Origin: Nocardioides albertanoniae
GTDB taxonomy: Bacteria > Actinomycetota > Actinomycetes > Propionibacteriales > Nocardioidaceae
Assembly (NCBI RefSeq): GCF_006716315.1
Contig: NZ_VFOV01000001.1
Location: 3,054,501-3,118,500, forward strand
DNA: 64,000 nt
Direction of reading: 5' to 3'
Below are positions 8,792 through 15,292 of the stretch, one piece after another. Each line of letters starts with the position of its first letter. The stretch's first letter is position 1. The translations under genes were made by a program, and so were the position numbers. The notes below the pieces were generated by a model. That model had not been told where the DNA came from and did no database searches. It saw nothing but the letters and a program-made list of their open reading frames with translations.

Positions 8792-9415
8792 TCACCGATA
8801 GAGCTCCTCGTCGATGCTCGCCAGGCTGGAGGGGTGGACCCGATCCCCGAGACCGTAGAAGTGCTGGAAGCTCATCATCAAGGGCCGCCAGCGGTCGGGA
8901 TCGATCCGGTGGGGATGACCGTCGAGGCGTAGCTCCGGAGCCACCCGCACCGCCGTCACCCCGACCTCGACCGCGACCAGCTTCGGCGCACCGAGATCGT
9001 GCACCGATGACACCCTGCCCTCCAGATGCACGGGACACTCGGCGACCGAGGTCGGAAGCACGGTCTCGGAGCCGTACGGCGTCAGCCCGGCACGGGCGTA
9101 CTTGTCCGCGACGAACGCGTAGCCGCGGGCAGCCTTGGCGGGCGAGAGCTGCGCACTGCCCGTGGTCAGCGCGAGCCGGTCGACCTGACCGACGAGGTCG
9201 ACGCTGGGGAGATTGATGACGATCTCGGGCCGGTCCCTCAGGTTGCGCGCGGTCTGCGACGACGCGCCGACCCCGAGCACAGCCGTACGCCCCAGCCAGA
9301 AGACCGACGACATCGGCATGAGGTTGGTGGTGCCGTCCTCGTTGAGCGTGGAGAGCAGGGCGACCGGGGTGCCGAAGTAGAGAATGGCCGGATCGATGTC
9401 GATGTGCGAGGTCAT
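8792..9415 (-). CDS. Flavin reductase family protein (FMN-binding split barrel)
   Basis: A 207-residue protein of the DIM6/NTAB flavin reductase-like family. The N-terminus ILYFGTPVALLSTLNEDGTTN and the following MSSVFWLGRTAVLGV match the FMN-binding split barrel, and NLRDRPEIVINLPS follows the pattern of its central strands. It probably binds FMN and could supply reduced flavin to a partner, but no partner gene is adjacent. The ATG at 9415 has TAGCTT 6 nt upstream and no ribosome-binding site, suggesting a leaderless message. It overlaps by 4 nt the shifted frame of the upstream macro-domain gene. Confidence 0.8.
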   Translation of the reverse strand: MTSHIDIDPAILYFGTPVALLSTLNEDGTTNLMPMSSVFWLGRTAVLGVGASSQTARNLRDRPEIVINLPSVDLVGQVDRLALTTGSAQLSPAKAARGYAFVADKYARAGLTPYGSETVLPTSVAECPVHLEGRVSSVHDLGAPKLVAVEVGVTAVRVAPELRLDGHPHRIDPDRWRPLMMSFQHFYGLGDRVHPSSLASIDEELYR

Positions 9416-9470
9416 GCCTCGAAGCTAGGGCGAGCCGGTGGCGACTTCCGGCGGATATCGGCCGCTGCAG

Positions 9471-10404
9471 TCAGCGCTCGGACTCGTGCCAGGAGCGCAG
9501 CCGGGCGATGATCGCGTCGATGGTGCCGTCCTGCACGACCTGGCCGAAGACGCCTTCGTTGAACCGCTCGCCACGGGGTGTAGACCGTCGCCAACCGGGC
9601 GGCGTCGGCCGCGGGAGCATCAGTCAGGCGAGCGATGTCGGAGCACAGCACGTTGCCGCTCATCCACTTGATCCAGTCGACGTTCGCCCCAGGAAGCGTG
9701 CGGTAGAGGCTGCTCACCCGGTCGCTGTATATCGGATACGGCCACTGGGTCACGCCGTCGGCGTTCTTCTCACCGCCGCCATAGGTGACCTCGCGATCCT
9801 GCTCCGTCATCGCATCGGCGATCTCGAAGAGCCCCTGCCACTGCTCGTGTGACACCTTCCGCAGCTCGGCCTCCACTTCCTCGTCGGACGGGTCCAGGGC
9901 CCCGCGAGCCCGGTCGAACGCGGCGTACGACTCCTCGTCGAAGAGCACGAACCTGACCTCCTCCACGGCTGTCTGCGCCCGCGCGGCCGTCCACAGCAAG
10001 ACGTACGCCGCCTCCTCGGTCGGGTAGCGATAGACACCCGTCGAGATCGCCGGGAACGCCACCGTCCGCGCTCCGACCTCGTCGGCGATCCGAAGCGACT
10101 CGCGTACGCACGACGCCAGCAGCCCGACGTTGTCCTGCCCCTCGTCGTAGACCGGGCCGACCGTATGGATCACCCACTGCGCCGGCAGATCACCCGCCGT
10201 CGTCGCGACCGCCTGCCCCGTCGGCAGCCCACCCCCGAGATGCCCCGCCCGCAACAGCCGGCACTCCTCGAGGATCGCCGGCCCACCGCGCCGGTGGATC
10301 GCCCCGTCCACCCCTCCCCCGCCCAGCAACGACGAGTTCGCGGCATTCACCACCGCATCGACCTGCTGCTCAGTGATGTCCCCGCGTACGACCGTGATCT
10401 CCAC
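9471..10404 (-). pseudogene. Macro-domain protein with unknown C-terminal domain, frameshifted
   Basis: The first 165 residues form a macro domain with EITVVRGDITEQQVDAVVNA, LLGGGGVDGAIHRRGG and AFPAISTGVYRYP, as in YmdB/MacroD-type ADP-ribosyl or O-acetyl-ADP-ribose hydrolases. A second domain of about 140 residues follows (TQWPYPIYSDRVSSLYRTLP, NVDWIKWMSG); it resembles DUF6508-type sequences, a tentative match. At the G-run 9575-9578 (CCCC on the coding strand) one base seems missing. The original frame runs into Arg-rich nonsense to 9412, while the next frame continues plausibly as GERFNEGVFGQVVQDG and ends HESER at 9471. Either a recent mutation or a sequencing error. Start is the GTG at 10404. 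Confidence 0.7.
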
Positions 10405-10500
10405 GCCCTCGACCCTATCCGCCTGATAGCGGCTGCGGCGGTCAGGAATTCTCGTCCAGCTTGGCCCGTGCTCGCGCATCCGAACGCTAACCTCGTAACC

Positions 10501-11403
10501 GTGGATCGGGCCGAGTTGGACTTAGTCGCATGGGCGTTCGCCGACGACGGAGTACCCACCGAAGCATTGCAGGAGTTGGCCGCGGAACTGGCGCCGGACG
10601 GCGTGGGCCGTATCGAGTTGCTTCGCCGAGGTTCCAACGTCGTGCTGCAAGCCCCTGAGTCCCGGTGCATCCTGCGCCTTCAGCACGCGCACCTGGCGGA
10701 TGCCGTCAAGGCCAACCTCGACCTGGTCGCACGTCTCACCGCGACAGGCGCTCCCCTCGTCGGCCCCTTGACTTCTCGCGTGGCAATGACCGACGTGGTC
10801 GTGCTCACCGCTTGGCCGGCCGGCCAACCTGCAAACGCCGAGGACACGGCGGCATTGGGAGCGGTCTTGCAAACGCTCCATGATGTACAGCCACCCAGGG
10901 AGCTTTCGCTGGTGAACGTGACAGATCGGTTCGATCGCAGATTCGCCGACCTGCCCTCCGATATCCCGAACCGGATCGCCAAAGCGCTGCGCGATCATGC
11001 CGATCTCGCGGTAGACACGTTGCGCGCTGCCTCTTCGTCCTCAGACGTTCTTCTCCACGGCGACGCCCATGTCGGCAACCTGGTGTTCCTCCACGACGAA
11101 CCCCGCCTGATCGACCTCGACGACCTCTGTCGCGGGCCGCGCGAGTTCGACCTCGCGCCCTCTCTGGCCTCCTACCAACGATTTCACCGCGACGACCGAC
11201 GTTGGCAAGCGTTCAGAGCGGCCTACGGTGAAAGTGCTGATTGGGATCTTGTGAACACATTGACGGTCGTTCGGGAGGCAACGATGAATACGTGGTTGGC
11301 CGGCCTGTGGGAACACGACCCGCATGCGCGAGACGAGTTGATCCACCGTGTTGATACCTGGGACAAGGATTGGAACTCTCACGAACCCTGGCGGGCAATG
11401 TGA
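10501..11403 (+). CDS. Aminoglycoside phosphotransferase (APH)-like kinase
   Basis: A 300-residue protein-kinase-like-fold enzyme. The Brenner motif is VLLHGDAHVGNLVF, with catalytic Asp and metal-binding Asn, followed by the metal Asp in LIDLDDLCRGPREFDLAP. The N-lobe LLRRGSNVVLQAPESRCILR holds the nucleotide-binding strands. It would phosphorylate a small molecule; APH-fold enzymes also act on choline, homoserine and others, so antibiotic resistance is only one option. The GTG at 10501 follows TAACCT by 7 nt, a leaderless pattern. Its stop overlaps the next gene's GTG (GTGA), tying it to the CorA-tailed membrane protein. Confidence 0.75.
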   Translation: MDRAELDLVAWAFADDGVPTEALQELAAELAPDGVGRIELLRRGSNVVLQAPESRCILRLQHAHLADAVKANLDLVARLTATGAPLVGPLTSRVAMTDVVVLTAWPAGQPANAEDTAALGAVLQTLHDVQPPRELSLVNVTDRFDRRFADLPSDIPNRIAKALRDHADLAVDTLRAASSSSDVLLHGDAHVGNLVFLHDEPRLIDLDDLCRGPREFDLAPSLASYQRFHRDDRRWQAFRAAYGESADWDLVNTLTVVREATMNTWLAGLWEHDPHARDELIHRVDTWDKDWNSHEPWRAM

Positions 11404-12671
11404 CAGCACGAACCCAGGACTGGGTTGCTCCGTGGAGCAGCCGTTCGACCGTGCGACTCGTTCTCATCGCCGAGATCGAACCGCTCGATCCGGCGTCCGA
11501 GACCAAGACGGCCAGACCTGTCGCTGACGTCCTGGATTTCGGTCGCCTCGCACCGCACGTCCTGCGCAATCGGGACGTCTTCGTGCATTGCCACACGGCG
11601 GCCTCGCACTCCAGGGACGAAGTCTCGTGGAAACGCGCGGCGCAAGTCGTGCACACTGATCGGGCTGTCGGATCCGTCTGGGCAACGCCTGGCGCTGGCG
11701 CAGACTTCTACGTGCAACTGGTCGATATCACGCCCTCCGACGGAATCCCCGACCTTGTCGCTGCCCTCGAGGACATGTATTACGGCGATCTGGTCTTGCC
11801 CGATCCGGGGATCCCGATGCGCCGCGTCGACGGCGGGCGTACGCATCAGATCGTCATCTTCTCCGATCCCGGCGACCGCGAGCTCACCGAGGACGAGATC
11901 CAGCGGCTGATCTATCGGGCCGACCTCGACGCGCGGCCCGAGTACAGCGACATCGTCCGGCCGACGGAGCTGAACCGTCGTGTCGGGCGCGGCGCGGCGT
12001 TGGGGCCGTTCGTCTCGGTCCTCTGGGGGCAGCAGGACTACATCGAGAACTGTGCCTTCTTGTCCGCCATCACCGGCGCCACGGCTTCAGTGGTGATGTT
12101 CGAGGCCCGAAGCGACCTGATGCAAGAGATCGCGGCAATCGGCAATCACCATGGCGACCGACTCGCCGCGGACGACACACGGGACCGACTCGACGGCGTC
12201 AACCGAACGCTCGCCAGCATCGAGAATCGGATCGCCCTGTGCATCGATGGCGTCTCGACGATCATGCCGTACGTTCCGTCCCTCCGCGTCGAGAGCTTCC
12301 ACCGGGCGCTCTTCACGGCCCTCGACACGGAGTTCAACCGCACTGCGCTACAGCGCCTGCTCGAACGGCTTCACGCCTTGGTTGATCTCGAGCAGGAGAT
12401 GTTGAGCTCACGAGTCGCCCAAGAGTCTGACGACCGCACATTGCGCTGGTCACTCTCGATCGGTCTAGCGTCGCTTGTCGCCGTCCCGTTCACCATCGTG
12501 TTTGGGTTCTTCGGGGCCAATGCGAACGAGATCGACTCGGCCAGATCGATCTTCTCGATGCAGTACTGGCCCATCTTCGCCATCGTCGGAGGCGCGACCC
12601 TCGCCATCGGCATGCTGCATCTGATGCTCTATCTGCATCACAAGCGAGAATCTCACAGACGCCGAAAATGA
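11400..12671 (+). CDS. Unknown protein with CorA-like C-terminal membrane domain
   Basis: A 423-residue protein. The N-terminal 300 residues are soluble and not recognised (segments AAQVVHTDRAVGSVW, FVSVLWGQQDYIENCAF, HHGDRLAADDTRDRLDGVNR). The C-terminus has two transmembrane helices around residues 345-370 and 385-410. They are separated by a loop containing GFFGANANEID, in the position of the GxN loop of CorA magnesium channels and preceded by a long helical segment as in CorA. It could be a CorA-derived channel or a membrane-tethered sensor. It is coupled by GTGA to the kinase gene. Its stop abuts the convergent operon's stop (TGATCA). Confidence 0.65.
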   Translation: MTARTQDWVAPWSSRSTVRLVLIAEIEPLDPASETKTARPVADVLDFGRLAPHVLRNRDVFVHCHTAASHSRDEVSWKRAAQVVHTDRAVGSVWATPGAGADFYVQLVDITPSDGIPDLVAALEDMYYGDLVLPDPGIPMRRVDGGRTHQIVIFSDPGDRELTEDEIQRLIYRADLDARPEYSDIVRPTELNRRVGRGAALGPFVSVLWGQQDYIENCAFLSAITGATASVVMFEARSDLMQEIAAIGNHHGDRLAADDTRDRLDGVNRTLASIENRIALCIDGVSTIMPYVPSLRVESFHRALFTALDTEFNRTALQRLLERLHALVDLEQEMLSSRVAQESDDRTLRWSLSIGLASLVAVPFTIVFGFFGANANEIDSARSIFSMQYWPIFAIVGGATLAIGMLHLMLYLHHKRESHRRRK

Positions 12672-13559
12672 TCAGAGATTCTCAACCCACGTTCGAATGT
12701 CGCCGACCGCGTCCTCCAGTTGACTGTTCAGCTGCTCAAGAGTTTCTTCAGCGTTCTGCACAACTATGTGGACGTCAAGCATCTCTGCACTCCCCACGAC
12801 TTGGCCGACGCGTTGCACGATGCCGTTCCATTCTTCAACTTCGCTCTTTGCGCCGACTACACGCAGACCAGCGCGCGAGACGGCCTCCGCAGCGCGAAGA
12901 GAGCTCTCCTTGACACCGTCGAGCAGTGAACTGTGCGAGCCCTCTCGCTTACCCAGCAGAGGGACGTCGACACGCGCCTTGCCCTGCTTGAGCTGGACGT
13001 ACTCTCGCGTCACTAAAGGTTGCCTACGCACATTCGCGTAAGCAGTGGCTACGCCAGCGAGAAGTCCGCCGCGATATCGATTTCGAGCTGTCCTTGAGTC
13101 CTTCCAGAACTCGATGGGTATCGCCCGCAAAGCCTCGAAAAGAGCGCCATAACCAACGTAATATCCTGGCCCGCGACCGCGGTCAGCTTCGAGTCCGTAA
13201 GCAACGTCTCGCAGACCGTCCAAAGCATCCTCAGAAAGGCCGCTCACCGGGTGGCCAATGCGGCGGACGAGAGCATCAGCTCCATCATATCCGGCTCTCC
13301 CCGCCGGGTCCGACCGCAACTGGCGAAGGCGTTCTTCCCATGCTTTCGCCTTGAGAAGGGGGCCGCCAACGAACGCGTTGAGGACGGTCAACTCGTCTGG
13401 CAACGACAATGGGCCGTCCGGCTTCGCCACCGTGACACCTAGCTTCTCGCCGTCTTTCTCAGAGAGTGCCGCCTTGACTCCAAGTTGAAGTGCCAGGCCG
13501 AGGTCATCGCGCTTCCTGCGCCGAAGCTCCCTGAGCTTGACGGCATCCGGATCCGCCAT
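12672..13559 (-). CDS. Hypothetical protein, last gene of the Hsp70-FtsK operon
   Basis: A 295-residue soluble protein, basic and helical at the N-terminus (LRELRRRKRDDLGLALQ). It has a central GPGYYVGYGALFEALRAIPI segment and a C-terminal helix ending LNSQLEDAVGDIRTWVENL. No signal peptide, membrane segment or known domain was seen. It starts 7 nt after the preceding gene and ends the operon. The DNA here looks richer in A and T, with codons such as ACT and TCA, than the core genes around it, which hints at an accessory origin. Function unknown. Confidence 0.7.
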   Translation of the reverse strand: MADPDAVKLRELRRRKRDDLGLALQLGVKAALSEKDGEKLGVTVAKPDGPLSLPDELTVLNAFVGGPLLKAKAWEERLRQLRSDPAGRAGYDGADALVRRIGHPVSGLSEDALDGLRDVAYGLEADRGRGPGYYVGYGALFEALRAIPIEFWKDSRTARNRYRGGLLAGVATAYANVRRQPLVTREYVQLKQGKARVDVPLLGKREGSHSSLLDGVKESSLRAAEAVSRAGLRVVGAKSEVEEWNGIVQRVGQVVGSAEMLDVHIVVQNAEETLEQLNSQLEDAVGDIRTWVENL

Positions 13560-13566
13560 CGGCTTT

Positions 13567-14181
13567 TCACTCCTTTACGAACAATTCGACCCTATGATGT
13601 CTAACGAGATGTTGCAGATCCCCCTGCAAGATCTGCTCAGCAAACGCCTTCTTTTCCTCTGGAACCGCCTCCGTGACGGCACGCAATATCTCGGCCAGAG
13701 AACTCGGGCTACTCCCCATTGACGACACAGCCATCAACGTCGCACCATATGCAACTCCTTGCGAATCTCCAGCCTCGAAAAGAGCCGGACCTCCCGAGGC
13801 ACTGAAAGGTTCTGGCTGCGATTTGGAGGGAACTGTCTCGGCGACCTTACGAATCTGGATATCCGCGAGCTCATCATCCGTCAACGGACGATTTCCAAAC
13901 TGCATCACGAGCCCGTTTTCGTTCAGTTCGTTGAGCTGAGTTCGCACGGCGTCGACGTTGCCTGACGACTCGACCCATTCGGCGAGTGCGAGTTCTGCGG
14001 GCGCTGTCGAAAGAATCTCGAGAAGCGCCGCGTACCCCGTCGGAAGCGGAAGCGACCCTGACCCAATTCGAAGGACCGCATGATCACTGGCGGTCTCAGA
14101 GGAAATGTCCACGGTCGAGTCCACGATCTCACTGCTGGATCTGACTCCCTCGTAGACGCCGATGGGGAGGTACCACGTCAC
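13567..14181 (-). CDS. Hypothetical protein with winged-helix-like segment
   Basis: A 204-residue protein of the Hsp70-FtsK operon. Residues 45-95 (LPTGYAALLEILSTAPAELA, then VRTQLNELNENGLVMQFGN) have the helix-helix-strand pattern of a winged helix, but this is only a visual impression. The C-terminal half holds a Ser/Gly-rich stretch MAVSSMGSSPSSLAEIL and a helix FAEQILQGDLQHLV. No catalytic motif is evident. It starts 14 nt downstream of the second small helical protein gene and is 7 nt from the next gene, so it is very likely cotranscribed. Confidence 0.65.
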   Translation of the reverse strand: MTWYLPIGVYEGVRSSSEIVDSTVDISSETASDHAVLRIGSGSLPLPTGYAALLEILSTAPAELALAEWVESSGNVDAVRTQLNELNENGLVMQFGNRPLTDDELADIQIRKVAETVPSKSQPEPFSASGGPALFEAGDSQGVAYGATLMAVSSMGSSPSSLAEILRAVTEAVPEEKKAFAEQILQGDLQHLVRHHRVELFVKE

Positions 14182-14195
14182 TTTCTTGTCCTTAC

Positions 14196-14459
14196 CTAGA
14201 GGCTATTGGCCCATGAAACGGCGGTTGCATCCGCAGCTTGAAGTTCACCGATCGTGTGCGCAAGCAACTCTGCGCAGGCGTTCAGGCTCGAGAGCGCCAG
14301 CCCCGGCGCCTCTTGACTCGTCGTGTAAGTCGTCCCTTTGAGCACTCGGATCGATTCCTCGAGATCGCCAATTGCCTCTGCCAGGAGACCACCGGCCTCC
14401 TCTGCGTGTCTGCTGCCTTCGGCGATCTCGCGGCGGACATCGTCGTACTCGTCCTGCAT
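14196..14459 (-). CDS. Small helical protein of ESX/WXG100 size (2)
   Basis: An 87-residue protein predicted by eye to form a two-helix hairpin: residues 1-40 (MQDEYDDVRREIAEGSRHAE, then LLAEAIGDLEESIRVL) and about 50-80 (GLALSSLNACAELLAHTIGE). They are joined by a KGTTYTTSQEAP turn. It lacks a WXG motif and a YxxxD/E tail signal, so it is not a standard WXG100 protein. It ends SWANSL, similar to the FADGL end of its upstream neighbour. Start at the ATG 13 nt after that neighbour's stop. Possibly a substrate or adaptor of the FtsK-type ATPase. Confidence 0.65.
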   Translation of the reverse strand: MQDEYDDVRREIAEGSRHAEEAGGLLAEAIGDLEESIRVLKGTTYTTSQEAPGLALSSLNACAELLAHTIGELQAADATAVSWANSL

Positions 14460-14472
14460 GACAATCCGACCG

Positions 14473-14733
14473 TCACAGTCCGTCGGCAAAGGTCTTCGAT
14501 GCATCAGCTGCCTTCATCAGCGTGGAGATAGCACCGTCAACAGCGTCCTTGGCCTGCTGGTAGATCTGAGCGATCTCCTGGTCCTTCCCAGTGGCGGTGT
14601 TGCCGATGGACGCAAGAACACCCTGGGTGATCGAGTCGAACGCCTCTTTGAACTCGGTCAGGGCCGAGGCTGTGCCCTCGGACTCGGTGACGACCTGGCT
14701 GAGGCCAGCCTTCGCCTCTTCGATGCTTGACAC
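14473..14733 (-). CDS. Small helical protein of ESX/WXG100 size (1)
   Basis: An 86-residue protein beginning VSSIEEAKAGLSQVVTESEG. A helix to about residue 43 and another from 53 to 80 (KDQEIAQIYQQAKDAVDGAI) are separated by an IGNTATG turn. It has neither WXG nor a canonical YxxxD/E signal. It ends KTFADGL, resembling the end of the next gene product. The GTG at 14733 is preceded by GGAAGGGGAT and was preferred over an upstream in-frame TTG. It sits 22 nt after the tail-anchored protein gene. Size, fold and pairing next to an EccC-like ATPase recall ESX pairs, but homology is not shown. Confidence 0.65.
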   Translation of the reverse strand: MSSIEEAKAGLSQVVTESEGTASALTEFKEAFDSITQGVLASIGNTATGKDQEIAQIYQQAKDAVDGAISTLMKAADASKTFADGL

Positions 14734-14755
14734 TGATCTATCCCCTTCCAAGAAG

Positions 14756-15292
14756 TCACATCACAACAATGATGATGACGATGAGCAGCAACAGGACGAT
14801 CCCTGCAGCAACAGCAATCAAACCTGCGTTCAATGTACGCGGCGGCGGCTGGTTACGAGCCGCTTCGAGAGCAGCACGGCGGGCCTCGAGGGCGTCGGCG
14901 GCGTCTCGGGCGGCTTCTGCCTGGTTGGCCGTGCGCACGCGGTGGTCTCCGATGGCACCGGCGAGGGAGACGACGGCACGGTCCTGGTCGTGCTCGGCCT
15001 CGGCGAGCGGACCGACAGCGCCCGCGATCGGCGCGACGGTGGCGGGGAGGCGGATGCCGAGGTCGGCCAGGTCTTCGGCGTCGAGGGCGCCGGCGGCTCG
15101 ACGGTAGGAACTCTTCGCGCGCGCCAGATGCTCGGCGACCCGCTCCGTGTCGGCGCGATGACGGCGGTCGATGGCTTCGGCCTGATCCCGGGCGGCGGCT
15201 TCTGCGGCACCGCGTGCTCTCGGGGCATCCGATACGGCGACCGCCAACCGATCGAGTGCTCCGAGGTAGCCCTGATACAGATTCTCAGTCAC
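14756..15292 (-). CDS. Coiled-coil protein with C-terminal membrane anchor
   Basis: A 178-residue protein. Residues 1-150 are Ala/Arg/Glu-rich and helical, with heptad-like stretches (AAEAAARDQAEAIDRRHRAD). A proline break (NQPPPRTLN) is followed by one hydrophobic helix LIAVAAGIVLLLLIVIIIVV that runs to the last residue. With no signal peptide, this is a tail-anchored topology with the coiled coil in the cytoplasm. The GTG start overlaps the FtsK gene stop by 8 nt. It could dock the soluble FtsK-type ATPase to the membrane. No family recognised. Confidence 0.7.
   Translation of the reverse strand: MTENLYQGYLGALDRLAVAVSDAPRARGAAEAAARDQAEAIDRRHRADTERVAEHLARAKSSYRRAAGALDAEDLADLGIRLPATVAPIAGAVGPLAEAEHDQDRAVVSLAGAIGDHRVRTANQAEAARDAADALEARRAALEAARNQPPPRTLNAGLIAVAAGIVLLLLIVIIIVVM

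Noticed and set aside
9412..9575. Arg-rich C-terminus of the unshifted macro-domain frame as genuine coding sequence
   Set aside because: Composition is typical of out-of-frame GC-rich DNA, while the neighbouring frame gives normal protein sequence with a stop at 9471.
10501..11403. Aminoglycoside resistance gene
   Set aside because: Only the general APH fold motifs are present. No similarity to a known resistance subtype could be recognised, so the call stays at kinase-fold level.
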